Shown here: positions 33,859-44,134 of the stretch, one piece after another | How the letters are laid out: the number at the start of each line of letters is the position of its first letter | Numbering within the stretch: position 1 is the stretch's first letter | Notes under the pieces: model-generated | The model's input: only the letters and a program-made list of their open reading frames with translations | Databases searched by the model: none | What the model was told of the DNA's origin: nothing | Assembly (NCBI RefSeq): GCF_051860505.1 | Contig: NZ_JBHYDX010000002.1 | Location: 62,001-126,000 of the forward strand | Reading direction: 5' to 3' | Origin: Pannonibacter sp051860505 | Lineage (GTDB): Bacteria; Pseudomonadota; Alphaproteobacteria; Rhizobiales; Stappiaceae | Length of the DNA stretch: 64,000 nt | Made by a program: the position numbers and the translations under genes

Positions 33859-35226
33859 TCACGATAGCCCTAGCGACTTCAGCTTGCGATGCAAGGCCGA
33901 ACGCTCCATGCCGACAAATTCAGCCGTGCGCGAAATGTTGCCGCCAAAGCGTTTGATCTGCGCCTGAAGGTAATCCCGCTCGAAGATTTCGCGGGCCTCG
34001 CGCAGGGGCACGGACATGAGATGATCGCCGCCGCCGTTCGATGGCAGGTTCGGCAGCATCGCCCCCACTTCGGCCGGCAGGAGATCGGCCGTGATCACCG
34101 CAGCCGGATCAGCCCGGGTCAGGATCATCAGCCTTTCAACGTTGTTGCGCAGCTGGCGGATGTTGCCGGGCCAGTCGTGGGTCTGCAGCACAGCCATGGC
34201 GTCCTCGCCGATCCGGCGCATCGGCAGACCGGCGCTCGACGAAATCTGCTCCATAAAATGCCGCACCAGGACCGGCACGTCCTCACGGCGCTCTGCCAGT
34301 CCCGGCACCCGCAGCGGCACCACGCCAAGCCGGTGATAAAGGTCCTCGCGGAACGTGCCGTTGGCAATTTCCTGCTCCAGATTGCGCGCCGTCGAGGACA
34401 GGATGCGAATGTCGACCTGCACACGGGTGGCCCCGCCAACGCGGCTGAATGTCTGGTCCACGAGAACGCGCAGGATCTTGCCCTGAGTCTCGCGCGGCAT
34501 GTCGGCCACCTCGTCGAGGTAGAGCGTGCCGCCATGTGCTTCTTCCAGCGCGCCGACCTTGCGCAGGTTGCCCTTCTCGTCCTCGATGCCGAACAGCTCT
34601 TCCTCCATGCGCTCGGCGGTGATCGTCGCGGCATTGAGTGCAACAAACGGGCCCTTCGAGCGCGGCGACAGATCGTGGATCATCCGCGCGGCCAGCTCCT
34701 TGCCCGCGCCAGACGGTCCGGAAATCAGGATGCGGCTGTTGGTGCCCGCAATGCGCTCGATGGTCTGGCGCAACTGATGAATGGCATTGGATTCGCCGAT
34801 CAGCTTGGCCGTATCGCCGGAGCGCTGCTTGAGGTCACGGATTTCCCTCCGCAGGTTCGAGGCTTCCAGCGCCCGCTCGGTGATGAGCAGCAGCCGGTCA
34901 GCCTTGAACGGCTTCTCGATGTAGTCGTAGGCGCCCCGCTTGATCGCCGAGACGGCGGTTTCCACGTTGCCATGGCCGGAGATGATGACGACCGGCAGAT
35001 CCTTGTCCTGCGCCTTGATCTCGTCGAGCAAGGCCAGCCCGTCGAGACGGCTGCCCTGCAGCCAGATGTCGAGAACCACCAATGACGGACGGCGATCCTT
35101 GATGGCCGCCAGCGCGCTGTCGCTGTCGGAGGCTGTCCGCGTTCCGTAGCCTTCGTCGTCAAGGATCCCCGCGATCATTTCGCGGATGTCCGTCTCGTCG
35201 TCCACGATCAGGATGTCATAGGCCAT
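33859..35226 (-). CDS. ntrX: Nitrogen response regulator NtrX
   Basis: The 455-aa protein has a receiver domain with phosphoacceptor Asp53 in LVVLDIWLQGS, an AAA+ domain with Walker A SGPSGAGKEL and a C-terminal Fis-type helix-turn-helix ending GMERSALHRKLKSLGLS. The loop that contacts sigma-54 in other activators (GAFTGA) is absent; the region reads EELFGIEDEKGNLRKVG, the known NtrX variant, so it may not activate sigma-54 promoters in the usual way. It overlaps the end of ntrY by 11 bp. Confidence 0.96.
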   Translation of the reverse strand: MAYDILIVDDETDIREMIAGILDDEGYGTRTASDSDSALAAIKDRRPSLVVLDIWLQGSRLDGLALLDEIKAQDKDLPVVIISGHGNVETAVSAIKRGAYDYIEKPFKADRLLLITERALEASNLRREIRDLKQRSGDTAKLIGESNAIHQLRQTIERIAGTNSRILISGPSGAGKELAARMIHDLSPRSKGPFVALNAATITAERMEEELFGIEDEKGNLRKVGALEEAHGGTLYLDEVADMPRETQGKILRVLVDQTFSRVGGATRVQVDIRILSSTARNLEQEIANGTFREDLYHRLGVVPLRVPGLAERREDVPVLVRHFMEQISSSAGLPMRRIGEDAMAVLQTHDWPGNIRQLRNNVERLMILTRADPAAVITADLLPAEVGAMLPNLPSNGGGDHLMSVPLREAREIFERDYLQAQIKRFGGNISRTAEFVGMERSALHRKLKSLGLS

Positions 35227-37486
35227 GGCCGGTCACTTCTTCTTTTCTGATGTCCTGGTTTGGCGAACCGGCAGGCCCCTCAACTGCCAGTTCCTGCGGC
35301 CCGATGATCAACCGGACCAATGCCCCGCTTTCGCCCTCGCTGGCGCCCGGCGCATCGAGCAATTCGATGCCGCCCCCGTGGTCCTCCATGATCTTGCGCA
35401 CGATGGCAAGCCCCAGTCCTGTGCCTTTTTCTCGGGTGGTCATGTAGGGTTCCAGTAGACGCTGGCGATTTTCCATTGGCAGGCCGATGCCATTGTCGAT
35501 CACGTCGATCACCTGCCTGCTGCCGTCCTCATAGAGGTGGATGCGGATGCGGCCCTTGGGCAGGTTGTCGCCCGTCCGACCGGTCACGGCTTCGGCGGCG
35601 TTCTTGATCACATTGGTCAGAGCCTGCCCGATGAGCCGTTGGTCGACAAACCCCGAGATCGGCCCTTCGGGCAATTCGGTGCGGATCTCGATGTCGGGAT
35701 TGCCGACGGTCTGCAGGAAGGCGGCCTCGCGCACCATGTTGCGCAAATCGGCCTGGCTCTTGGTTGGCTTGCGCATGCGGGCGAAGGACGAGAATTCGTC
35801 GACCATCTGGCCGATGTCGCCGACCTGCCGGATGATCGTGTCGATACACTGGTCAAAGACGGACCGGTCATCTTCGACCTTCTTGCCATAGCGGCGCCGG
35901 ATGCGCTCGGCCGACAGCTGGATCGGCGTCAGCGGGTTCTTGATCTCATGGGCGATGCGGCGGGCCACATCCGCCCAGGCGGAATTGCGCTGCGCCGAAA
36001 CGAGGTCGGTGATGTCGTCCAGCGTCACGACATAGCCATGTTCGCGCCGGGTGGACTGCTCGGTGGTGATGCGGACGTTGACGGTGCGTTCGCGCCCGCC
36101 ACGGACCAGCGTGATCTGGGTCTCCTTGACCCGCTCGGCTTCTTTCTGGATCGCATTGGCAACGCAGTCAGCCAGTTCCGGTAGCACCTCGGCAATGGGC
36201 CGGTCGAGTGCATCGCTTTCCTCGATCTGCAACAGCGCCCGCGCCGACCGGTTGACCAGCGTGATCGCCCCCTCGTCATCGATACCGATGACAGACGCCG
36301 TCACACCGGACAGCACCGCTTCGGTGAACCGGCGGCGGCGGTCGATCTGCTCGTTGGCCGCCAGAAGCGCATCGCGCTGGCCGCGCAACTGCCCTGTCAT
36401 GTTGTTGAAGGTTGATCCAAGGTTGGCCAGATCGCCTTCGGATTTCTCCGTCACGACCTCGACATAGAGATTGCCCTTGGAGACCTGGTCTGCCGCCGAG
36501 ATCAACCGGCGGATCGGCGCAACCAACCGGCTGGAAAAGCCGAAGCCGATCCAGATCGCGGACAAGAGCAGGATCAGCGCAACGCCAAGATAGATCAGCG
36601 CAAAGGCCACCTGCGCCCCGAAGCGCGTTTCTTCCATCTTGCTGTATTCGGTCGCCCCTTCCTCGGCGAGGCGCAGATACTCGGTGACCCGCGGATCCAT
36701 GCCGCGCGTCACATAGAGATACATGCCGTCAAAGGACTCCAGCTTCATGACACCGCCAACAAGGTTGGAAGTCCCTGGCGCAATCAGGATCGGTTCGCCG
36801 GCGGTCGCCTTGGCATAGATATCTTTAGGTGGCAGCAGGATGTTGGCGCGCGGATCCAGCACGACACGGGTCACCACCGTGCCGTCTTCCTTCATTACGA
36901 AAGCCGCAAGCAGGCCACGCACCTGGGCCTGCGCCGTGAAGAACGAATCAAACCGGGTCGGTTCGTAGTCATAAATGCCTCGGGCCCGATCGACATCGCT
37001 GACCATCGCGGTCAGATCGGCTCGCAGCACATGGGCATGTTCCTGAAGATAGGCTTGGGCCACCGTCAACGCGTTGTCGATGATCTGACGGGTGCGCTGC
37101 TCGAACCAGCGATCCAGCCCCTGATCGAGGGTAATCGTGGCAACGACGGCCATCAGAAGCGCGGGAACGGCGGCGATCAGACTGAACATGGCGACGATGC
37201 GCACATGCAGCCGGGCAGCGGCCCTGCCCTTGCGCCGCGCCTGCAGCAGTTTGTAGATCTCGAGAAGAATGGCAGCAACCAGCCCGCTGGCGAGCAGGCC
37301 GTTGACCAGCATCGACAGTTTGACGACCTGCTGGGTCGGCTCGATCGGGGTCGCGCCGGTCAGCACCATGAAGGTGATGCCGATCGAGGCCAGCGACAGG
37401 ATCATCACCGCCAGACCGATCCGCCGCCCGATCCGGCCACGCCGGCTTTGATCCACATCCGCGCGCGGATCACGTTCCAGTATCAT
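35216..37486 (-). CDS. ntrY: Sensor histidine kinase NtrY
   Basis: NtrY is the membrane kinase partner of NtrX and responds to nitrogen or redox conditions. The 756-aa protein has three N-terminal helices within about residues 25-120, a periplasmic region to about 285, a further helix (LIYLGVALILLLSAIW), HAMP (residues ~310-365), PAS (~375-480), HisKA with RIAHEIKNPLTPIQ and an HATPase with DNGIGLP and EKGTGLGLAIV. Its start lies 265 bp from a divergent efflux operon, where ntrC is found in most relatives. Confidence 0.95.
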   Translation of the reverse strand: MILERDPRADVDQSRRGRIGRRIGLAVMILSLASIGITFMVLTGATPIEPTQQVVKLSMLVNGLLASGLVAAILLEIYKLLQARRKGRAAARLHVRIVAMFSLIAAVPALLMAVVATITLDQGLDRWFEQRTRQIIDNALTVAQAYLQEHAHVLRADLTAMVSDVDRARGIYDYEPTRFDSFFTAQAQVRGLLAAFVMKEDGTVVTRVVLDPRANILLPPKDIYAKATAGEPILIAPGTSNLVGGVMKLESFDGMYLYVTRGMDPRVTEYLRLAEEGATEYSKMEETRFGAQVAFALIYLGVALILLLSAIWIGFGFSSRLVAPIRRLISAADQVSKGNLYVEVVTEKSEGDLANLGSTFNNMTGQLRGQRDALLAANEQIDRRRRFTEAVLSGVTASVIGIDDEGAITLVNRSARALLQIEESDALDRPIAEVLPELADCVANAIQKEAERVKETQITLVRGGRERTVNVRITTEQSTRREHGYVVTLDDITDLVSAQRNSAWADVARRIAHEIKNPLTPIQLSAERIRRRYGKKVEDDRSVFDQCIDTIIRQVGDIGQMVDEFSSFARMRKPTKSQADLRNMVREAAFLQTVGNPDIEIRTELPEGPISGFVDQRLIGQALTNVIKNAAEAVTGRTGDNLPKGRIRIHLYEDGSRQVIDVIDNGIGLPMENRQRLLEPYMTTREKGTGLGLAIVRKIMEDHGGGIELLDAPGASEGESGALVRLIIGPQELAVEGPAGSPNQDIRKEEVTGHGL

Positions 37487-37751
37487 CCGTCCTCATCGAG
37501 TCTTTGGCTGAATGGTCATCGGGTGGCGAGTCCGGGGCAATTGCGGCGCCAGCAAGTCAATCTGACGCGGGCAAGCCACAGGAAGCGACATGGTTACCAC
37601 ACCTTGTTGCCAAATTGCGACAGGATTGCGACCAGGCAACCAGCAAGGGCATCCCTCATCCGCAGCACTACGGAGGATATGTTGCATTGCAAGCAGCCCG
37701 TACGCGCCGCATAACTCAGGCTGGAAATCCTGAGGTTGAGGGGCAGATACA

Positions 37752-38741
37752 ATGACCGCGCGCGGACGGATTTTGGCTCTGGCTGCACTGGTTCTCATGG
37801 CCGGAGCTGCCGGCGGATGGTGGTGGTGGCAAGGCCAAGCAACCCTGCCCGACGGCATTGCCACGGCGAACGGGCGAATCGAGGCCGAAACCGTCCAGAT
37901 CGCGACCCGCACCGGCGGACGCGTCATGGAGGTGAGGGTCGCCGAGGGGGATCTGGTTGCGGCCGGTGAGGTTCTTGCCCGGGTCGACACGTCGGAACTG
38001 GAGGCCATGCGGCGTGGCGCGCTGGCCCAGGAAGCGGCATCACGCGAGGCCGTGAACACGGTTCTGGCCCAGATCCTCCAGCGCGAAAGCGAGTTGAAAT
38101 ACGCCGAACAGGCGCTGGAACGCGCCCGCACGCTGCTCGGCAACGGCCATATCTCACAGCAGGAAGTTGACCAGCGCCAGACAGCCCGTGAAACCGCCGC
38201 TGCCGCCCTCACCGCCGTCAAGGCACAGCTTGCCAATGCCGAGAACACGGTTCTTGCAGCTGCCGCTGAAGTCGGCCGGATCGCCACGCTGATCGACGAC
38301 AGCACGCTGACCGCTCCGATCGCCGGGCGTGTCCAGTATCGGCTGGCAGAACCGGGCGAAGTGGTCGCAGCGAGTGGACGGGTGCTGACACTGCTCAACC
38401 TTGGCGATGTCTACATGAGCGTGTTCCTGCCGACTGGCAGCGTCGGGCGTGTGCTGATCGGGGCCGAGGCGCGGATCGTGTTGGATGCGGCCCCAGAATT
38501 CGTGATCCCGGCGACGGTGTCCTTTGTTGCTGCCGATGCGCAATTCACCCCGCGCGAGGTTGAGACGCGGTCCGAACGGGACAAACTGATGTTCCGCGTC
38601 AAGCTGAAGATCGATCCGGCCCTGCTCGCCCAGCATATCGACAAGGTGCGTACCGGCCTGCCGGGTGAGGCCTATGTCATGATGGCGCCGCCCATCCCCT
38701 GGCCATCGACGCTCGAGGTTCGCTTGCCGCAACAGCCGTGA
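37752..38741 (+). CDS. HlyD family periplasmic adaptor (YhiI/YbhG-like)
   Basis: The 329-aa protein begins with a membrane anchor or signal segment (RILALAALVLMAGAAGG) and has the lipoyl-like GRIEAETVQIATRTGGRV, a coiled-coil hairpin (residues ~75-165), and DDSTLTAPIAGRVQYRLAEPG. It is the adaptor of an ABC exporter whose ATPase starts 8 bp downstream. GAGGGG precedes the ATG. Confidence 0.9.
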   Translation: MTARGRILALAALVLMAGAAGGWWWWQGQATLPDGIATANGRIEAETVQIATRTGGRVMEVRVAEGDLVAAGEVLARVDTSELEAMRRGALAQEAASREAVNTVLAQILQRESELKYAEQALERARTLLGNGHISQQEVDQRQTARETAAAALTAVKAQLANAENTVLAAAAEVGRIATLIDDSTLTAPIAGRVQYRLAEPGEVVAASGRVLTLLNLGDVYMSVFLPTGSVGRVLIGAEARIVLDAAPEFVIPATVSFVAADAQFTPREVETRSERDKLMFRVKLKIDPALLAQHIDKVRTGLPGEAYVMMAPPIPWPSTLEVRLPQQP

Positions 38742-38748
38742 GGCAGCC

Positions 38749-41541
38749 ATGACCCTGGTTACAGACACCCCCACCCCGCTTCCAGTCGCCCGGCTGATCG
38801 ATGTCACCCATCGCTACGGTAAGGTTCTGGCCCTCGACGCCGTGTCGCTTGGTGTGCCGGCCGGCCGGACCATCGGACTGATCGGACCCGATGGCGTCGG
38901 CAAGTCGACCTTGCTGGCATTGCTGGCCGGTGCGCGCAAATGCCAGGGTGGCAAGGTCCATGCTCTTGGAGCGGACCTGTCGCGCTCAGGAGCCCGCCGC
39001 AAGGTGCTGCCGCGCATTGCCTACATGCCGCAAGGCCTCGGCAAGAACCTCTACATGGACCTGACGGTGACCGAAAACCTTGAGTTTTTCGGGCGTCTGT
39101 TCGGACAGGACCGGGCCGAGCGGCAACGCCGGATTGCCGATCTGACGCGCGCGACCGGATTGTTTTCCTTTCTGGACCGACCGGCAGGAAAACTCTCCGG
39201 GGGCATGAAGCAGAAGCTCGGGCTGTGCTGCGCCCTGATCCACGACCCGGACCTCCTGATCCTGGACGAGCCGACCACCGGCGTCGATCCGCTGTCCCGC
39301 CGCCAGTTCTGGACGCTGATCGAGACCATCCGCGCCGATCGGCCGGGCATGACCGTGATCGTCGCCACCGCCTATATGGACGAGGCCGAAGGGTTCGAGC
39401 ATCTGGTGGCCATGCATGCCGGACGGATCCTGGCTGAGGGCACGGCGGCGGACCTGAAGGCGCAAGGTCAGGGCGCAACGCTTGAGGAAGCCTTCGTCAA
39501 CCTCCTGCCGGAGCGCGCCGGCCGGCCGCATGAGGCACTGATCGTGCCGCCCTTCACCGGCTCTGCCGACAAGCCAGCCATCGTTGCCAGGGAACTGGTG
39601 CAGCGCTTCGGGGCCTTCACGGCCGTCGATCACGTCAGCTTCGAGATCCGCAAGGGCGAGATTTTTGGGTTCCTTGGGTCGAACGGCTGCGGCAAGTCGA
39701 CGACGATGAAGATGCTGACGGGCCTTCTGCCGCCGACCGAGGGCGAGGCTTTCCTGTTCGGCGAGAAGGTCAACGCGGCCAATCTGGAGAGCCGGAAGCG
39801 TGTCGGCTACATGTCGCAGGCCTTCTCGCTCTATGGCGAGCTGACCGTGCGCCAGAACCTGACGCTGCACGCGCAGCTTTTCCACATGCCGGCCGCCGAC
39901 GTACAGACCCGTGTCAGCGAGTTGCTCGACCGTTTTCGCCTCGCCGAACATGCGGACACGCTGCCCGATGCGCTGCCGCTTGGCGTCCGCCAGCGCCTGT
40001 CGCTGGCGGTCGCCATCGTGCACCGTCCCGATGTGCTGATCCTTGACGAGCCGACGTCAGGCGTCGATCCGGTGGCGCGCGATGAATTCTGGCAGCTGCT
40101 CATCACCCTCGCCCGGCAGGACCAGGTGACGATCTTCCTGTCGACGCATTTCATGAATGAAGGCGAACGCTGCGACCGCATTTCACTGATGCATGCCGGC
40201 AAGGTTCTCGCCTGCGACACGCCGCAGAACCTGATCCGGGACCATGGTGCCGCCAATCTGGAGGATGCCTTCATCGCCTGCCTTGAGGCGGCAAGCCCGG
40301 AGGGACCAGCAACCGAGGCCGCACCGGCCGGTGCTGTGCCGCCAAACACAACAACGGCGCCAATGCCCGCAACGGACGACGCCCCTGCCCGCAAACGCCG
40401 GGCGCCGTTTTCGTTTCTGTCACGCCGCCGCCTGATGGCCTATTCGCTGCGCGAAGCCAAGGAATTGCGCCGCGATCCCGTCCGGCTGGCGGTCGCCCTC
40501 ATGGGAACGATGCTGCTGATGCTGGTGTTCGGCTACGGCATCACCACCGATGTCAACGAGCTGACCTATACCGTTCTGGACCAGGACCAGACGCGCGAGA
40601 GCCGGCAATATGCCGAGAGCTTTTCCGGCTCACGCTATTTTGCCGAACAGGCCCCGATCCGGTCCGAGGCGGAGATCCTGCCGCGCCTCAGATCCGGCGA
40701 CATCTCGCTCGCCATCGAGATCCCTCCCGGCTTCGGCAAGGCCCTGCTCAGAGGCGAAACACCGCAGGTCGCGGCGACCATCGACGGGGCCATGCCGTTC
40801 CGGGCCGAGACGATTGCCGGTTATGTCGAGGGGCTGAACCGGGCCTATCTGGTCGAGCAGTACCGGCAACAGCAAGGCGAAGCCCCGCCGCTGGGGGCTG
40901 CGACCATCGAACCCCGGTTCCTCTACAATCAGGACTTCAAGAGCATCAACGCCATGGCGCCCTCCGTCATGGCGCTGCTCCTGGTCTTCATCCCGGCCAT
41001 CCTGACCGCCGTCAGCGTGGTGCGCGAGAAGGAGCTGGGCTCGATCACCAATCTCTATGTCACGCCGGTGACCAGCCTTGAGTTCCTGATCGGCAAGCAG
41101 GCGCCCTATGTTCTTGTGGCGCTGATCAATTTCGTGCTGATGACGCTGATCGCCGTATTCGTGTTCGGCGTGCCGATCAAGGGCAGCCTCGCAGCGCTCA
41201 CGCTCGGCGCGGTGCTCTACATCCTCGCCACCACGTCCATCGGCCTTTTGTTCTCGACCTTTACCTCGACGCAGGTCGCCGCAATCTTCGGCACGGCCAT
41301 CGGCACGGTTCTGCCGGCGGTGCAATTCTCCGGAATGATGCAGCCGGTGTCTTCGCTGGAAGGAGCCGGGGCTTTCATTGGCGCGATCTATCCGACAGCT
41401 CATTTCATGACCATCGCGGTCGGCACCTTCACCAAGGGACTTGGCTTTGCGGAACTGTCCGCCAGCTTCCTGGCGCTGTTGCCGGCAGCTCCCCTGCTGC
41501 TCTTTGCCTGCGTCCTCCTGCTGCCGAAACAGGAGCGCTGA
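38749..41541 (+). CDS. RbbA-type ABC exporter: two ATPase domains fused to a permease
   Basis: The 930-aa protein has two nucleotide-binding domains and an ABC-2 membrane domain. Domain one (about 10-230) has Walker A GPDGVGKST and LSGGMKQKLG; domain two (about 280-500) has GSNGCGKST and a variant signature LPLGVRQRLSLAVAIVH, as in the E. coli RbbA/YhiH group. A linker rich in A and P (about 505-550) leads to the membrane part with a large periplasmic domain and five C-terminal helices. It is encoded between the adaptor and a second ABC-2 permease, a YhiI-RbbA-YhhJ-type efflux operon. The substrate is unknown. Confidence 0.92.
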   Translation: MTLVTDTPTPLPVARLIDVTHRYGKVLALDAVSLGVPAGRTIGLIGPDGVGKSTLLALLAGARKCQGGKVHALGADLSRSGARRKVLPRIAYMPQGLGKNLYMDLTVTENLEFFGRLFGQDRAERQRRIADLTRATGLFSFLDRPAGKLSGGMKQKLGLCCALIHDPDLLILDEPTTGVDPLSRRQFWTLIETIRADRPGMTVIVATAYMDEAEGFEHLVAMHAGRILAEGTAADLKAQGQGATLEEAFVNLLPERAGRPHEALIVPPFTGSADKPAIVARELVQRFGAFTAVDHVSFEIRKGEIFGFLGSNGCGKSTTMKMLTGLLPPTEGEAFLFGEKVNAANLESRKRVGYMSQAFSLYGELTVRQNLTLHAQLFHMPAADVQTRVSELLDRFRLAEHADTLPDALPLGVRQRLSLAVAIVHRPDVLILDEPTSGVDPVARDEFWQLLITLARQDQVTIFLSTHFMNEGERCDRISLMHAGKVLACDTPQNLIRDHGAANLEDAFIACLEAASPEGPATEAAPAGAVPPNTTTAPMPATDDAPARKRRAPFSFLSRRRLMAYSLREAKELRRDPVRLAVALMGTMLLMLVFGYGITTDVNELTYTVLDQDQTRESRQYAESFSGSRYFAEQAPIRSEAEILPRLRSGDISLAIEIPPGFGKALLRGETPQVAATIDGAMPFRAETIAGYVEGLNRAYLVEQYRQQQGEAPPLGAATIEPRFLYNQDFKSINAMAPSVMALLLVFIPAILTAVSVVREKELGSITNLYVTPVTSLEFLIGKQAPYVLVALINFVLMTLIAVFVFGVPIKGSLAALTLGAVLYILATTSIGLLFSTFTSTQVAAIFGTAIGTVLPAVQFSGMMQPVSSLEGAGAFIGAIYPTAHFMTIAVGTFTKGLGFAELSASFLALLPAAPLLLFACVLLLPKQER

Positions 41542-41544
41542 CCC

Positions 41545-42669
41545 ATGCGCCGTCTTGCCACCATCTACCGGCTGGGCCTCAAGGAAATCCTGTCGCTGTG
41601 GCGTGACCCGGTGCTGCTGATCCTGATCCTCTGGGCCTTTACCGGCGGCGTCTACATGGCCGCCGAAGGCATGAAGAGTGACCTCAACAACGTCTCCATC
41701 GCGGTGGTGGACGAGGATCGCTCACAGCTGTCCCTGCGGCTCGTGGAGGCGCTGCGCCCGCCAGAGTTCCTCCCGCCAGAGCGGATCTCCTATGGCGAGA
41801 TCGACGCAGCGCTCGACAGTGAAACCTACTCTTTTGTGCTGGTGATCCCGTCGCGCTTCGAGGCGGATGTGCGGGCCGGAAAGACGCCGGCAATCCAGCT
41901 CGACATCGATGCCACGGCCATGATGCAGGCCGGGATCGGGGCCAATTTCATTGCCAATGCGCTGGGACAGGAGATCAACCGGTTCGCCGAAAGCCTTGGT
42001 CTGTCACAGGACATGCCGCTCGATCTGGTGCTGCGCTATGCCTTCAACCCCAACCTGACCGGCGCCTGGTTTTCCTCGGTGATGGAAATCATCAACAACG
42101 TCACCATGCTGACCGTGGTGCTGACCGGCGCGGCAGTGATCCGCGAGCGCGAGCATGGCACGCTGGAACACCTCCTGGCGATGCCGCTGACGCCCTTCGA
42201 GATCATGATGGCCAAGGTCTGGGCCAACGGGCTGGTGATCGTCGCCGTCGTCGCCTTCTCGCTCTGGATTGTCGTCGAGGGGCTGTTGAAGGTGCCGGTG
42301 GCGGGCTCGATCCCGCTGTTTCTTGCCGGAACCGTGCTCTATCTGTTCTTCGCGTCGGCCCTCGGCATCCTGCTTGGCACGCTGGCGCGCACCATGCCGC
42401 AGTTCGGCCTCCTGTTCATCCTCATCGTGCTGCCGATGAACCTCCTGTCCGGCGGTGAAACTCCGCTCGAAAGCCAGCCGGAGGCCTTGCAGAGGGTCAT
42501 GAGCCTGGTGCCCTCGACCCAGTTCGTGGCGATGGCGCAGGCGGTGCTCTACCGGGGCGCGGGTGCGGCCATCATCTGGCCTAAGCTGGTGATGATCACC
42601 ATCGTCGGCCTCACACTGTTCACCCTCGCCGCCGCCCGCTTCCGCCGCTCCATCGCCGCTGCGCGGTGA
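41545..42669 (+). CDS. ABC-2 type permease (YhhJ-like)
   Basis: The 374-aa protein has one N-terminal helix (VLLILILWAFTGGVYMA), a periplasmic domain of ~140 residues starting NNVSIAVVDEDRSQLS, and a C-terminal set of five helices with EREHGTLEHLLAMPLTPFEI, the ABC-2 coupling segment. It begins 3 bp after the RbbA-like gene. It probably pairs with the membrane half of that protein. The gene is convergent with ntrC, only 23 bp away. Confidence 0.92.
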   Translation: MRRLATIYRLGLKEILSLWRDPVLLILILWAFTGGVYMAAEGMKSDLNNVSIAVVDEDRSQLSLRLVEALRPPEFLPPERISYGEIDAALDSETYSFVLVIPSRFEADVRAGKTPAIQLDIDATAMMQAGIGANFIANALGQEINRFAESLGLSQDMPLDLVLRYAFNPNLTGAWFSSVMEIINNVTMLTVVLTGAAVIREREHGTLEHLLAMPLTPFEIMMAKVWANGLVIVAVVAFSLWIVVEGLLKVPVAGSIPLFLAGTVLYLFFASALGILLGTLARTMPQFGLLFILIVLPMNLLSGGETPLESQPEALQRVMSLVPSTQFVAMAQAVLYRGAGAAIIWPKLVMITIVGLTLFTLAAARFRRSIAAAR

Positions 42670-42692
42670 GGCTCGGCGGCGGGGATGTCTGC

Positions 42693-44132
42693 TTAGCGGC
42701 TGGAGCGCAGGACCTGGACGTCGAGGTCGCGGATCTTCTTGCGCAGCGTGTTGCGGTTGACGCCGAGGAGTTCTGCAGCCTTGATCTGGTTGCCGCGTGT
42801 GGCCGCAAGGGCTGCGCCGATCAAGGGATACTCGATTTCGCGCAGGATACGGTGGTAAAGCCCCGGAGGCGGCAAGGCGTCGCCGTAGTTGGCGAAGTAG
42901 CCGTTGAGATAGCGTTCGACTGCCTGGCCGAGGTTGATCTCGCCGGACTGTTCCTCCGAGGCCTGCGATGCCACCGGCGTTGACAGTTCCTGCTCCAGCA
43001 GTCCTTCGCCGATGACGTCCTGCGGATAGAGCGCGGCAAGCCGGCGAACGAGGTTTTCCAGCTCGCGCACGTTGCCCGGCCAGCGATAGCGGCGCAGCAG
43101 GTTCATGCCGCTCGCATCGATCTGCTTGGCTGGAAGGCCTTCCTTTTCCGCTAGCGCAAAGAAGTGCCGCACAAGATCCGGAATGTCCTCGACACGCTCG
43201 CGCAGCGGCGGAAGGCGGATCGGCACCACATTCAAGCGGAAGAACAAATCTTCGCGGAACAGGCCCTGGTTGATCGCCTGGCGCAGGTCCTTGTGGGTGG
43301 CCGCGACGATGCGCACGTCGGTCTTGATCGGCGTGCGGCCGCCGACGGTGGTGTATTCGCCCTGCTGCAGCACGCGCAAGAGCCGGGTCTGTGCCTCCAT
43401 CGGCATGTCGCCGATTTCGTCGAGGAACAGCGTGCCACCGTCCGCCTGTTCGAAGCGGCCGGAGGAGCGGGCCTGCGCGCCAGTAAAAGCGCCCTTCTCG
43501 TGACCGAACAGCTCGGCCTCGATCAGGTCGCGCGGAATGGCGGCCATGTTGATGGCAACGAACGGCCCGTTGCGGCGCTTGCCGTAGTCATGCAAGGCCC
43601 GAGCAACCAGCTCCTTGCCGGTGCCGCTCTCGCCGTTGATCATGACCGTCAGGTCGGTCTGCATAAGGCGGGCGAGCACCCGGTAGATCTCCTGCATCGC
43701 CTGCGACCGGCCGATCAGCGGGATATTCTCGCCCATGTCCTCGGTCTCGACCTGGCGGCGCTGTTTCGGCTCCTCCAGCGCGCGGGCGATGATGCTGGTG
43801 AGTTCCTTCAGGTCGAAGGGCTTGGGAAGATATTCATAAGCCCCCTTCTCCGACGCCCGGATGGCGGTCATGAAGGTGTTCTGCGCGCTCATGACGATGA
43901 CCGGGAGGTCGGGCCTGAGCTTCTTGATGCGCGGCAGCACGTCGAAGATGTTCTCGTCCGGCATGACCACATCTGTCACAACGAGGTCGCCGTCGCCCGA
44001 ACTGACCCAGCGCCACAAGGTGGCGGCATTGGAGGTGAGGCGCACCGTGTAGCCGGCCCGCGACAGGGCCTGGTTTAAAACCGTGCGGATAGCTGCATCG
44101 TCGTCAGCAACCAGAATGGTCCCGGTCGGCAT
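42693..44132 (-). CDS. ntrC: Nitrogen regulator NtrC (sigma-54 activator)
   Basis: NtrC activates nitrogen-assimilation genes with sigma-54 when phosphorylated by NtrB. The 479-aa protein has a receiver domain (Asp54 in LVVTDVVMPDE), an AAA+ domain with GESGTGKELVARALH, an intact GAFTGA loop (GHEKGAFTGAQ) and Walker B DGGTLFLDEIGDM, and a C-terminal Fis domain (LLGVNRNTLRKKIRDLDVQV). It starts 2 bp after ntrB. Confidence 0.97.
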   Translation of the reverse strand: MPTGTILVADDDAAIRTVLNQALSRAGYTVRLTSNAATLWRWVSSGDGDLVVTDVVMPDENIFDVLPRIKKLRPDLPVIVMSAQNTFMTAIRASEKGAYEYLPKPFDLKELTSIIARALEEPKQRRQVETEDMGENIPLIGRSQAMQEIYRVLARLMQTDLTVMINGESGTGKELVARALHDYGKRRNGPFVAINMAAIPRDLIEAELFGHEKGAFTGAQARSSGRFEQADGGTLFLDEIGDMPMEAQTRLLRVLQQGEYTTVGGRTPIKTDVRIVAATHKDLRQAINQGLFREDLFFRLNVVPIRLPPLRERVEDIPDLVRHFFALAEKEGLPAKQIDASGMNLLRRYRWPGNVRELENLVRRLAALYPQDVIGEGLLEQELSTPVASQASEEQSGEINLGQAVERYLNGYFANYGDALPPPGLYHRILREIEYPLIGAALAATRGNQIKAAELLGVNRNTLRKKIRDLDVQVLRSSR

Positions 44133-44134
44133 GG

